The notes below the pieces were generated by a model. The model worked only from the letters and a program-made list of their open reading frames with translations, ran no database searches and was not told the origin of the DNA. Position numbers and translations under genes: made by a program. DNA of 64,000 nt from Persicimonas caeni. GTDB taxonomy: Bacteria; Myxococcota_A; Bradymonadia; Bradymonadales; Bradymonadaceae. The DNA is taken from the NCBI RefSeq assembly GCF_006517175.1, contig NZ_CP041186.1, forward strand, positions 4,615,074-4,679,073. The letters run 5' to 3'. Positions 37,946 to 46,083 of the stretch are shown in pieces (the first letter of the stretch is position 1; every line of letters begins with the position of its first letter).

Positions 37946-38608
37946 ATGATTCGACATACACGCAAGACCGCCGGACTGATCGTCATGCTCTTCGTCGTGA
38001 GCCTCGCCGGGCTTTCGGCGTGTGACTACAACGGCACCGAGGAGGGCGTCGTCGACGAGGAAGGCGTCGCGCAAGAGGAGATGGGGGCCGAGGAGGAGGC
38101 GGCCGCCGTCGAGGAGGAGCCCGCCGCTGAGGAGGAGCCCGCCGCTGTCGAGGGTGACGACGAGCTCTTCGGCGGCTGGGACGCCGACGAGAATGAGCAG
38201 ATCATCGAGGACGAGTTCGCCGCCGGCCTCAAGCAGCAGGGGTATTTCTCGCAGTGGGACGCCAACGGCGACAAGCAGCTCGACCCCAAGGAGCTCACCG
38301 GCGGTGTGTTCGGCGCGTGGGATACCGATGGTGACGGCGCGTTGACCGAGGAGAACTACGAGGAGGCCTCCGACAAGTGGTTCGACGAAGACGACGCCTT
38401 CGGTGACTTCGACGAGCTCGACAAGGACGACGACGAGTCGGTGACCCGCGAGGAGTTCGTCACCAACGCGACCTCCGAGGAGCTCTACGACGAGTGGGAT
38501 CTCAACGACAGCGAGCTCATCGAGGAGCAAGAGTTCGGTGAGGGCCTGTTCTCGATTTGGGACGACGACGAAAGTGGTTGGCTGGGGCCCGAAGAGTTCC
38601 GGTTCTAG
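37946..38608 (+). CDS. EF-hand-like acidic lipoprotein
   Basis: 220 residues. Lipobox LSAC (Cys26), then an extremely acidic Glu/Ala linker (about 30-70), then FxxWD units followed by calcium-loop-like motifs: DADENEQIIEDEF, DANGDKQLDPKEL, DTDGDGALTEENY, DKDDDESVTREEF, DLNDSELIEEQEF and DDDESGWLGPEEF. DTDGDGALTEEN is the only fully canonical loop; others lack the central Gly. Shares architecture with the lipoprotein at 11.9 kb. AGGAG precedes the ATG. Confidence 0.85.
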   Translation: MIRHTRKTAGLIVMLFVVSLAGLSACDYNGTEEGVVDEEGVAQEEMGAEEEAAAVEEEPAAEEEPAAVEGDDELFGGWDADENEQIIEDEFAAGLKQQGYFSQWDANGDKQLDPKELTGGVFGAWDTDGDGALTEENYEEASDKWFDEDDAFGDFDELDKDDDESVTREEFVTNATSEELYDEWDLNDSELIEEQEFGEGLFSIWDDDESGWLGPEEFRF

Positions 38609-38648
38609 ACGGTCCTAAACGAAGCGCGGTCACCACGGATCGCCGGCC

Positions 38649-38672
38649 CTCGGACGCCCGGGAGCGTCCGAG
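38649..38672 (+). terminator. Hairpin after EF-hand lipoprotein gene
   Basis: 9-bp perfect stem CTCGGACGC (38649-38657) and GCGTCCGAG (38664-38672) with a 6-base loop, 41 bases after the stop codon. AT-rich DNA follows (ATTAATATTAA) but no uninterrupted T run. Confidence 0.45.
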
Positions 38673-38818
38673 AGCATTAATATTAACAGGATTAATACGT
38701 CTATGCTGTTGCATATGCGCAACGCGGTGCGGTACGGTGACCTCGTTCGAGCAGTTGACTCCTTTCCCACTGACTATCTGGCGCACTCCGTACGAGGGCA
38801 CAGTCGAGAGAGTTTCGA

Positions 38819-39973
38819 GTGAGTACACGCGGAGCAGATGATCTGGCCGACCTGCAAGAGACGGTCGGGTCGCTCCAGCAGGAGTGTGAGCAAAAGGAGC
38901 GCTTTATCGCCACCTTGGCTCACGAACTCCGCAACCCCATCACCGCCCTGCGTGCCGCCGTGCATCTGCAGGACTTGAGCGGTGACGACCCCTCCATTCG
39001 CAAAAAGACCTTCGACATCATCGCCCGGCAGACTGATCACATGGAGCGTCTCATCGACGATCTGATGGACGTCTCCCGGTTGAGCCGGGGCAAGATCAGC
39101 CTCGATACGCGCGTGCTCGATCTGACCTCGGTGGTCGCGCAGGTCTTCGTCGACCAGCAAAAGAGCTTCGACGACCTCGGCGTCGAGCTGACCGTCGAGC
39201 TCGGCGACGAGCCCATCTGGGTCGAGGGCGACGAGATGCGCTTGACTCAGGTGCTGAGCAACCTGCTCAACAACGCGCGCAAGGCGACCGAGGCGGGCGA
39301 TCGGGTGACCGTGGCGGTGCATAGTGACGCCGACGCGGTGCTCGAGGTGCGAGACACCGGCGTGGGCATGGAGAACGGGGAGGTCGAGCGCATCTTCGAC
39401 CTGTTCGCCCAGGCGGAGGCCGGCGAGCGACGCGACGGCGGGTTGGGGCTCGGGCTGGCGATCGTCAACGGCATCGTTCGTTTGCACGACGGTGAAGTCG
39501 ACGCCGAGAGCGCGGGGCCCGGGGAGGGCGCGACCTTTCGGGTGCGCTTGCCCTTGTCGACGCGGCCGCGTGCCGGCGACGAAGCGTCCGACGGCCAGAC
39601 CGTCGTGCGCGAGCGCAGCATCCTGATCGTCGAAGATGACCGCGACGTCGCCCAGCTGCTCGTCCAACTACTCGAGCTCGAGGGCCACCGCGTCGAGTTG
39701 GCCCACGACGTCGAAGAGGGGCTCGACAAGCTCAAGGCCCACACCCCCGACACCGTGCTGTGCGACCTGCACCTTCCGGGCAATCTCGACGGTCATGCGC
39801 TGTGCCGGGCGGTCAAGATCGACCCGCGCTTCGATTCGGTGCGCCTGGTGGCGATGACCGGTCTGGGCTGCAGCGAGTTGCGCGAGGCGAGCCTCGACAG
39901 CGGCTTCGACGAGCACCTGACCAAGCCCATCGATCTCGATGAGTTGCGCCGCGCGCTCAAGCCGCGCGAGTAG
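38819..39973 (+). CDS. Soluble hybrid histidine kinase with C-terminal receiver
   Basis: 384 residues, GTG start. Coiled N-terminus (1-30), HisKA with LAHELRNPITALRA (His near 35), HATPase with NLLNNARKA, DTGVGMENGE and GLGLGLAIV, then a receiver (about 262-380) with VEDDRDVAQLL, DLHLPGNLDGHA (phospho-Asp in CDLHLP) and Lys in LTKPIDL. There is no sensor domain, so input comes through a partner protein. It has no adjacent regulator gene. Confidence 0.88.
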   Translation: MSTRGADDLADLQETVGSLQQECEQKERFIATLAHELRNPITALRAAVHLQDLSGDDPSIRKKTFDIIARQTDHMERLIDDLMDVSRLSRGKISLDTRVLDLTSVVAQVFVDQQKSFDDLGVELTVELGDEPIWVEGDEMRLTQVLSNLLNNARKATEAGDRVTVAVHSDADAVLEVRDTGVGMENGEVERIFDLFAQAEAGERRDGGLGLGLAIVNGIVRLHDGEVDAESAGPGEGATFRVRLPLSTRPRAGDEASDGQTVVRERSILIVEDDRDVAQLLVQLLELEGHRVELAHDVEEGLDKLKAHTPDTVLCDLHLPGNLDGHALCRAVKIDPRFDSVRLVAMTGLGCSELREASLDSGFDEHLTKPIDLDELRRALKPRE

Positions 39974-40003
39974 CCCCGACCGGCCTCTTGTCGCCGGTAT
40001 CCT

Positions 40004-40834
40004 TCAGTGCACCGTGCGCTGGCGTCCCACCCACAGCGCGATCTGCCCCATGGCGATGACTTCGGGTCTGCGCGAGGTCGCCTCGATCAACTCCACCATC
40101 TTTTCGTACAAGAGCGGGCTCTCGTCGCGAATGCGCTCGAGCTTGTCCTCGCGCCCGGCGGCGATGCCGCGCACCGACACCGCGTCAATGCGCTCGACGC
40201 CGACGGAGTCGAAGAGCGCGTCGATGTCGCTCGTCTCGGCGTAACACCCCTCCTGAAAGCCCGCATCGGACGGATTCTGATAGATGTGCTCTTCGAGGGC
40301 GCGATCGATGGTGTCGCTGTCGAGCTGCTCGGGCCACTCGGCCGCGCGGTCGATCAGGCGCACAAAGCCGCTGGCCGCAGGGAGGTATTGCACGAAGGCC
40401 AGGCCTCCCGGGCGCAGCAGGCGGGCGACCTCGGCGGCGGCGCGTCGTCGGTCGTCGGGGTCGATGAGGTGGTAAAAGGGCCCGAACGCCACGACCGCAT
40501 CGAAGCTGTCGGCGTCGAGGGCGTCGACCGCGCGCGCATCTCCCTGCTCGACGGCGTCGACGCGCTCCCACAGGTCGTGCTCGGACAACTCGCGGCGCGC
40601 CCGGCGCACGTGCTTATCGGACAGGTCGACCAAAGTCATCTGGTGGCCTCGGCGAGCCAGCTCGATGGTATAGCGGCCCGGCCCGCCCCCCAGGTCGAGC
40701 ACCCGGCTGTGGGGCGCGAGATGTGCGTGGAGGGTGCGCAGGCAGCGTCGCATCTCCAGGCGGCCGGCAGGTGTTTCGAGCCGGCCCCACTCGTCGTATT
40801 GGGCGTAGTACTTTTGAATGGCGTCGATACTCAT
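40004..40834 (-). CDS. Class I SAM-dependent methyltransferase
   Basis: 276 residues from MSIDAIQKYYAQYDEWGRLE (a 19-codon extension upstream covers a short tandem repeat and is unlikely). Motif I VLDLGGGPGRYT, the acidic end of strand 2 in MTLVDLS, FDAVVAFGPFYHL and LLRPGGLAFVQY identify a UbiE/Methyltransf_11-type fold. The C-terminal cap (EEHIYQNPSDAGFQEGCY) may shape the substrate site. Substrate unknown. Confidence 0.85.
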   Translation of the reverse strand: MSIDAIQKYYAQYDEWGRLETPAGRLEMRRCLRTLHAHLAPHSRVLDLGGGPGRYTIELARRGHQMTLVDLSDKHVRRARRELSEHDLWERVDAVEQGDARAVDALDADSFDAVVAFGPFYHLIDPDDRRRAAAEVARLLRPGGLAFVQYLPAASGFVRLIDRAAEWPEQLDSDTIDRALEEHIYQNPSDAGFQEGCYAETSDIDALFDSVGVERIDAVSVRGIAAGREDKLERIRDESPLLYEKMVELIEATSRRPEVIAMGQIALWVGRQRTVH

Positions 40835-40856
40835 CGCAGACTCTCGGTCGATGGGT

Positions 40857-40901
40857 CGCGTGGCGTCTGGTCGCATGACCTCTGGTCGCATGGCCTCTGG
40901 G
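40857..40901. repeat. Three tandem 15-bp units upstream of the methyltransferase
   Basis: CGCGTGGCGTCTGGT, CGCATGACCTCTGGT and CGCATGGCCTCTGGG follow each other directly 22 bases upstream of the methyltransferase ATG. They lie in the divergent promoter region with the next gene, so they may influence expression. Confidence 0.7.
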
Positions 40902-41004
40902 TGTCAATGTGGACACCTGCAAGATTCCAAAAAGTCGGGGGTTCACGATTCGCCCGCGATGTCGATGTTCGACGTAGCGAGATTTTCTGCGTCCGGAGGC
41001 ATCT

Positions 41005-41616
41005 ATGGCGACCGAGCCGCTCGACTGGAACGCCAAATACGACTGCCGGGGGCTGTTGTATGGACACCAACCCAATAGCTTTTTGGCCGAACACGCCGCC
41101 TCGCTCATTCCGCGTCAGGCAACCATCCTGAGCCTGGGCGAGGGCGAGGGTCGAAACGCGGTGTGGTTGGGCAGGCATGGATGGAAGGTGTGCGCGGTGG
41201 ATGTGTCCGCGCACGCGTTGGCCAAGCTGCACCGCTTGGCCGCCGAGGCCGGAGTGGACATCGAGACGCGGCGCGCCGACGTCAGCGCCTTCGACGCCGG
41301 TTGTGCGACTTACGGGGCGGTGATCATTTTGCACATGCACCTGCCGCCCGAGGCGCGCCGCCAGGCCCACCGGCGCGCGATCAACGCGCTCGCGCCCGGC
41401 GGCGTGCTGTTGCTCGAAGCGCTGCGCCCCGAGCAACTCGAGCAGCCCTCGAGCGGGCCGACCGCCGTCGAGTGCCTCTACACCGCCGACGAACTCGCCG
41501 AGGACTTCGCCCCGCTCCAGATCAAATACTTGGGCACCGAAGACAGAGATATCCGCGCCGGCCAGCATCAGGGCATCACGAGTGTGGTCAGCCTGATTGG
41601 ACGCAAGCCGGGCTGA
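41005..41616 (+). CDS. TehB-like SAM-dependent methyltransferase
   Basis: 203 residues, GGAGG 7 bases before the ATG. The opening WNAKYDCRGLLYGHQPNSFLAE and motif I ILSLGEGEGRNAVWLGRHGW match the tellurite-resistance/thiopurine-type methyltransferase group, and HMHLPPEARRQAH and LAPGGVLLLEA follow. Motif I has E-G-E-G in place of G-x-G-x-G, as is common in this group. It is divergent from the other methyltransferase gene. Confidence 0.85.
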   Translation: MATEPLDWNAKYDCRGLLYGHQPNSFLAEHAASLIPRQATILSLGEGEGRNAVWLGRHGWKVCAVDVSAHALAKLHRLAAEAGVDIETRRADVSAFDAGCATYGAVIILHMHLPPEARRQAHRRAINALAPGGVLLLEALRPEQLEQPSSGPTAVECLYTADELAEDFAPLQIKYLGTEDRDIRAGQHQGITSVVSLIGRKPG

Positions 41617-41647
41617 GGTGCATGAAGGCGCAGATGGAGGTGGGGGG

Positions 41648-41935
41648 CTAGCTCAACCCGGACAAGACCGCCAAGAGGCTCTTTTGGTCCTCGAGGGTGC
41701 CGCCGACTTTACGGCGCGGCTCGGGCTGGACGCGCACCAGAAGCGGGGTGACCAGCGCCCCGTCGCGCGCGGCGCGCCTGGGGTGCTCGGTCACGTCGAC
41801 CACTTCGACGTCGGCCTCGTGGGGTTGCAGGATATCGAGCGCCGTCTCCAGGTTGCGTCGAGCCAGGGTCGACGCACGCGAGTTGGGGGCCACATAGAGG
41901 CGCAGCTGCAGGGTCTGGTCCGACGGTTTATTCAT
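41648..41935 (-). CDS. kaiB: KaiB-family circadian clock-type protein
   Basis: 95 residues from MNKPSDQTLQLRLYVAPNS, close to cyanobacterial KaiB in length. Landmarks: LRLYVAPNSRAS (KaiB LYVAGNTP), ARRNLETALDIL, VEVVDVTEHPRRAARDGALVTPLLVRV (KaiB ILATPTL) and PEPRRKVGG (PPPVRRIIG). KaiB binds the CI ring of KaiC. The start lies in the last codons of kaiC (8-base overlap, ATGAATAA), so translation is coupled. The frame is open further upstream inside kaiC but those codons do not match the family. Confidence 0.88.
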   Translation of the reverse strand: MNKPSDQTLQLRLYVAPNSRASTLARRNLETALDILQPHEADVEVVDVTEHPRRAARDGALVTPLLVRVQPEPRRKVGGTLEDQKSLLAVLSGLS

Positions 41936-43637
41936 CGGCCTTGTCCCTGCGGGTGTGTCCCCGGCGACGTGCAAGTTCTTGGACGAAGTGCTCACGTCGC
42001 TCGCGCTGTTTACGTTGACGCTCATCGAGTTTCTCGAGCTCGGATTTACGGCGCTGTTGCTCGTGGCGAAGCGCCTCCAACTTCATGTCGATTTCGTCGA
42101 GAGCCAGGCGCTCGTTTTGCTTCTCGAGCTCCAGCTCTTCGACTTGGCGGGCCGCCTCGGCCTTTTCTCGCTGCTCTTTCTCCCAGCGAAGCGTGCCCAT
42201 CAAGACTTCGCCACCGCCGGTGTAGACCGGAGCGAGAGTCACGCCGTCGTCGTCGAGCAACAATTCGCGCACCTGGTTGGAGTGCTTCATGCCGCGCGAT
42301 TTGATGACCGACAGGGCCCGATTCCGCTCGCCACCCTGCTTCTGGTAGGACAGGTGCAGCCAGGTGTCCGCGATCGTCGAAAGTCCTACCGGTGTGGCTT
42401 CGATCTCGGGCGACTTCGTCGCCAGTAGCGTCGTACTTACGATAGTAATGCCCGCGCTTTTGGCGAAGTCAATCAAGCGCAGCGCGGCATCCTCGGCGGC
42501 CTGGGTGTCCCCGAAGTGGGTGAACACCGAGATGGGGTCGATGACAAGATTCTCGGCCCCGTGGTCCTGAGCGGCGTTGATAATCTCGACGACGTGGGTC
42601 TCGGGGCTGTAACCGCGGGCGCGCAGCGACAACATGTCGATGACCCCTTCGGTCACAAAGGGCTCGAGGTCCAGGCCGACCGACTGCAGGTTGCGCACGA
42701 TCTGGTTGGCGTCCTCGTCAAAGCTCACATACAGGGTTCGCTCGCCGTTCTGCGCGGCCTTCCGGGTGAAGGCTCCTGCCAGCGTGGTCTTGGCGGTGCC
42801 CGGCGCCCCGGAGATGAGCACCGAGGTGCCGCGGAAATACCCGCCGTCCATCATGGCGTCGAGGCGATCGACGCCCGTCGAGACGCGCTCGGTGGAGACC
42901 TGGTGGTCGATCTCGAAGCGCGAGCCCACGGCCACGTCGATGCCGCCGCTGGTGATCGTGAACGGAAACTCGTTCGACGAGTGCGACGTGCCGCGGTACT
43001 TGGACACGCGCATCCCGCGCATGGCGGTGTGCCCGACCAGGTTGTGGCTGAGCTGGACCACACAGTCGGCCATGAACTGCAGCTGGTCGTAGTGCGGGTC
43101 GATCTCGGCGCCCTGCGGGTTCGTCTTGGCTGTGATCACACCGCTGATGCCGTTTTGGAGCACCCAGTCTCGCAGGCGGAACACCTCGCGGCGCACCGCC
43201 AGCGGATTGTCCAAGAAGCCGAGCAACACGTCGATGCCGTCGAAGACGACCCGCCGCGCCCCCGTCTCCTCGACCTGCGCGCTCAGAATCGCCAAAAGGC
43301 CTTGCAGGTCGAAGTCGGTGCCGTCGAGCACCGTGTTTCGAAGCTGGGCGTCCATGAACGTGACTTCGTCGGGGCTCTCGAAGCCGCCCGGCCACGCAAA
43401 CCCGGCCGCGTTCATCTTGATATGCTCGGCGTTCTCCTCGAACGCCACCAAGATACCCGGCTCGTCGTAGTCGAGCGCCCCGTTGACCAGCGTCTGCAGG
43501 GCGAATACGGTCTTGCCGGCACCGGGACCGCCCATCACCACAGTGACACGGTTCTTCGGCAGACCCCCTTCGGTGATCTCGTCGAAGCCGCGCATCCCCG
43601 TCGGTGTTTTCTGGATGCGAGTGATATTCTGGTTCAC
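41928..43637 (-). CDS. kaiC: KaiC-family double-RecA ATPase with C-terminal coiled coil
   Basis: 569 residues, GTG start with AGGAG 7 bases upstream. Two RecA-like halves: CI with Walker A GGPGAGKT (36-43) and catalytic Glu67-Glu68; CII with GAPGTAKT (277-284) and an acidic Asp307-Glu308 pair where clock KaiC has two Glu. The autophosphorylation dyad appears conserved as Ser420-Thr421 in PVGLSTIADT, with Thr415 at the position of cyanobacterial Thr426. After about residue 485, the A-loop and tail that bind KaiA are replaced by about 80 residues of charged coiled coil (EKAEAARQVEELELEKQNER). No kaiA is present. A non-cyanobacterial KaiBC pair, probably in stress timing or signalling (inference). 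Confidence 0.9.
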   Translation of the reverse strand: MNQNITRIQKTPTGMRGFDEITEGGLPKNRVTVVMGGPGAGKTVFALQTLVNGALDYDEPGILVAFEENAEHIKMNAAGFAWPGGFESPDEVTFMDAQLRNTVLDGTDFDLQGLLAILSAQVEETGARRVVFDGIDVLLGFLDNPLAVRREVFRLRDWVLQNGISGVITAKTNPQGAEIDPHYDQLQFMADCVVQLSHNLVGHTAMRGMRVSKYRGTSHSSNEFPFTITSGGIDVAVGSRFEIDHQVSTERVSTGVDRLDAMMDGGYFRGTSVLISGAPGTAKTTLAGAFTRKAAQNGERTLYVSFDEDANQIVRNLQSVGLDLEPFVTEGVIDMLSLRARGYSPETHVVEIINAAQDHGAENLVIDPISVFTHFGDTQAAEDAALRLIDFAKSAGITIVSTTLLATKSPEIEATPVGLSTIADTWLHLSYQKQGGERNRALSVIKSRGMKHSNQVRELLLDDDGVTLAPVYTGGGEVLMGTLRWEKEQREKAEAARQVEELELEKQNERLALDEIDMKLEALRHEQQRRKSELEKLDERQRKQRERREHFVQELARRRGHTRRDKADE

Positions 43638-43681
43638 GGATTGCTCCTGTATGTTAAAGCTTTTTTAGAGGAAGCTTTATA

Positions 43682-43739
43682 TGTGTAAAAAACACACTAA
43701 TACGCGCGTCGTTAACGCTAGACGCGAGATCAGTATTAG
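43682..43739. promoter_or_regulatory. Nested palindromes between kaiC and the PPC gene
   Basis: In the 199-base AT-rich divergent region lie TGTGT-AAAAA-ACACA (43682-43696) and a longer nested inverted repeat, CTAATAC (43697-43703) with GTATTAG (43733-43739) enclosing GCGTC (43706-43710) and GACGC (43721-43725). A -10-like TATAAA for kaiC is at 43676-43681 on the minus strand. The symmetry suggests operators shared by both genes. Confidence 0.5.
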
Positions 43740-43836
43740 GATAAATCACCGTTTTAGTGCAAGGCCCGCAAGCGAGTGAGAAGGGGCTAGAGGGCCGATT
43801 TGGTACTAAAATCTTGAAAAGAGACACGGCAAAATC

Positions 43837-44271
43837 ATGAAATGGATTCAAGAAGAAGATGGTCGCGTTGTGCTCAGTTTGGAGCGCGGTGAGACCCTGC
43901 GCGAAAACGTAGAATCGGTGGCGGCTGAGCTCGGCTTCAAGGCCGCCAAGGTCTCGGCCATCGGCGCCCTCGAAGATCCGGAATTGGGCTGCTACGAGCT
44001 CGACGACCGCGAGTATATCCACCGCACGTTCGACGGCATCTGGGAGCTCTTGTCGCTCGAGGGCAATATCAGCCTGCTCGACGGCGAGCCCTTCTTGCAC
44101 GCGCATTGCTCGATTTCGGGCCACGACTTCAAGGTGTTGGGCGGGCATCTGTTCGACGCCAAGGTCGGCGTGGTCGTCGAGATGTTCATCGAGCCGTTCG
44201 ACACGCCGCTGCCGCGCATTCCCTGCGAGGCGATCGGGTTGCCGCGTTGGGAGCCGGGCGAAGAAGCGTGA
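43837..44271 (+). CDS. PPC/DUF296 domain protein
   Basis: 144 residues. The order GETLRENVESVAAELGFKAA, VSAIGALEDPELG, ELLSLEGNISLLDG, HAHCSIS and VLGGHLFDAKVGVVVEMFI matches the PPC (plant and prokaryote conserved) domain, a trimeric fold with a His-based metal site (HAH, GGHL). Bacterial members are free-standing and their function is unclear; plant versions occur in AT-hook DNA-binding proteins. It is divergent from kaiC and shares its promoter region. Confidence 0.85.
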   Translation: MKWIQEEDGRVVLSLERGETLRENVESVAAELGFKAAKVSAIGALEDPELGCYELDDREYIHRTFDGIWELLSLEGNISLLDGEPFLHAHCSISGHDFKVLGGHLFDAKVGVVVEMFIEPFDTPLPRIPCEAIGLPRWEPGEEA

Positions 44272-44344
44272 GGTGTGAGTTTTGGGGGGATTGTGCCTAT
44301 GTTTGGGGGGCGAACTTTCCGACCCCTACCTGAGGTTATGCGCC

Positions 44345-44722
44345 ATGGATTACGAGACGTTCATCGATCATCTCGAGCAGCACACCGACTTGTGGTCTCG
44401 TGAGAAGGTCGAGCAGGTCGCCGCGACGACGCTGGAGGTGCTCGGCGAGACGCTTTCGACGCCGGAGCGCACCTGGGTCTCCAAACGCCTGCCGGCGCGT
44501 CTGGGGGATGCGCTCACTCGCACCTGGGGCGGCCAGCGTTTCGACATGGACGAGTTCAAAGACCGTATCAGCCATCGCGAGGGGCTCGTCGAAGATTTCG
44601 CCGGCGAGCAGGCCCAGGTGGTCTGTCAGGTCTTGGCCGACGACCTCGACAAGGAGGTCGTCGAGTACCTCATCGCGCACCTGCCCGCGCCATTCCCGGC
44701 GCTGTTTCAGCGTCCCGTGTGA
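44345..44722 (+). CDS. DUF2267-family protein
   Basis: 125 residues from MDYETFIDHLEQHTDLWSRE. The pattern of two helical halves, AATTLEVLGETLSTPERTWVSKRLPARLG broken by the usual linker, then FKDRISHREGL and VCQVLADDLDKEVVEYLIAHLP, matches DUF2267, found in stress-associated clusters of proteobacteria and actinobacteria. Function unknown. A 21-codon upstream extension is less likely. Confidence 0.75.
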   Translation: MDYETFIDHLEQHTDLWSREKVEQVAATTLEVLGETLSTPERTWVSKRLPARLGDALTRTWGGQRFDMDEFKDRISHREGLVEDFAGEQAQVVCQVLADDLDKEVVEYLIAHLPAPFPALFQRPV

Positions 44723-44804
44723 AATCCTTTGAAACTCGCCGCCTGTTCGATGCGTCTCGTTTGCAGAGGAGATTGCCGAGACTCTCGACAAGAGTGATAT
44801 CCAG

Positions 44805-45545
44805 ATGAACAAGCATATTGTCCCGATTTTACTCGTCCTTCTGGCCGTCGTGCTCGCCATCAGCGCATGCAAGCCGACCCGATCGGCCGACGAGGGCTCC
44901 GATACCGTCGCCGCGGAGAACGAAGAGCAGGCGTCGGGTGAGCAGGTCGAGTCTGCTGGAGAGGCCCAAGAGAGCGGGCAGGGCACCGAGGCGCTGCCGC
45001 CGACGGCTGAAGATCCCTCCCTCGAGATTGCCACGTTCGCCGGTGGCTGCTTCTGGTGCATGGAGCCGCCCTTCGACAAGGTCGACGGCGTGGTGCGCAC
45101 CATCTCCGGATATACCGGGGGCAAAGAGAAGAGTCCGACCTACAAAGAAGTCTCCTACGGCAAGACGACCCACGCCGAAGCGGTGCGCGTCTATTACGAG
45201 CCCGACACGGTTTCCTACGAGGAGCTGCTCGACGTCTTCTGGCGCAACATCAATCCCACCCAGAAAAACGGCCAATTCGTCGACATCGGCAGCCAGTACC
45301 GCACCGCCATCTACGTGCACGACGACGAGCAGCGAAAGCTCGCCGAGCAATCGCGCCGCGAGCTCGAGGCGTCGGGGCGGTTCACCGAGCCGATCGTCAC
45401 CGAAATCGAGCCGGCCGGCACCTTCTGGAAGGCCGAGGAGTACCACCAGGACTTCTACAAAAAGAGCCCGGTGCGCTACAAATCGTACCGCAGCGGCTCG
45501 GGGCGCGACGAATTCATCGAAAAGGTTTGGGGCGACTCGGAGTGA
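44805..45545 (+). CDS. msrA: Peptide methionine sulfoxide reductase MsrA, lipoprotein
   Basis: 246 residues. Lipobox AISAC (Cys22), an acidic linker (25-68), then a complete MsrA domain: ATFAGGCFWCMEPPF with catalytic Cys82, SGYTGGKEKSPTYKEVSYG, HAEAVRVYYEP, INPTQKNGQFVDIGSQYRTA, FWKAEEYHQDFY. It reduces methionine S-sulfoxide in proteins. The lipid anchor places it in the envelope, so it would protect periplasmic proteins. The resolving Cys near the C-terminus seen in E. coli MsrA is absent. Confidence 0.95.
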   Translation: MNKHIVPILLVLLAVVLAISACKPTRSADEGSDTVAAENEEQASGEQVESAGEAQESGQGTEALPPTAEDPSLEIATFAGGCFWCMEPPFDKVDGVVRTISGYTGGKEKSPTYKEVSYGKTTHAEAVRVYYEPDTVSYEELLDVFWRNINPTQKNGQFVDIGSQYRTAIYVHDDEQRKLAEQSRRELEASGRFTEPIVTEIEPAGTFWKAEEYHQDFYKKSPVRYKSYRSGSGRDEFIEKVWGDSE

Positions 45546-45630
45546 GCGATGGGGCGCGCAGGGGCTTGCGGGGTAGAGAGCGGCGTGGCAGTTTAGCCGC
45601 AAGTTCTAACACCCCCATCGAGGAGATCCG

Positions 45631-46074
45631 ATGCGCCTCTTTTCGCTTTGCCATCGCTGGATTGTTTGCCTGCTCACCGCCGTTGTCATGCTCGCAGCCG
45701 GCTGCGCGTCGAGCACGCCCGTGACCGACGCGCCGCTCGAGGCGACGAAGCAACAAGAGCTTCGCCAGACGCTCGTCGGTACCTGGCAGCACACCCACAC
45801 CGAAGACGCCGACGGCCAGCGCGAGCCGATGAACGCCGCCAAGATCACGTGGACGTTTAACAACGACGGTACCGGCGTGTATCACCAAGTGGTGCCGACG
45901 ATCGGCATGGACGCCAAGAATCCGTTCCAGTGGCAACTCGAGGGGCGCAATATCCGCCTGTCGATGGAGACGGGAAGCGACGCCACCTACTACCGCGCCG
46001 ACGAGTGGGCCGCCGGTCAAATGAAGTGGTTCAACTACACGCTGAGCGATTACTACATCGTCAAAAAGCAGTAA
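45631..46074 (+). CDS. Small lipocalin-like lipoprotein
   Basis: 147 residues with GAGGAG before the ATG. Lipobox LAAGC (Cys25). The mature part begins LRQTLVGTWQHTHTE and alternates short strands (KITWTFNNDGTGVYHQVV, WQLEGRNIRLSM), as in lipocalin-like or META-type beta barrels. Function unknown; it is 9 bases upstream of dusB and probably co-transcribed. Confidence 0.75.
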   Translation: MRLFSLCHRWIVCLLTAVVMLAAGCASSTPVTDAPLEATKQQELRQTLVGTWQHTHTEDADGQREPMNAAKITWTFNNDGTGVYHQVVPTIGMDAKNPFQWQLEGRNIRLSMETGSDATYYRADEWAAGQMKWFNYTLSDYYIVKKQ

Positions 46075-46083
46075 CGGAGCCCT

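Noticed and set aside
40004-44271. Search for a kaiA gene near kaiBC
   Set aside because: Neighbouring genes are methyltransferases and a PPC protein; none resembles KaiA.
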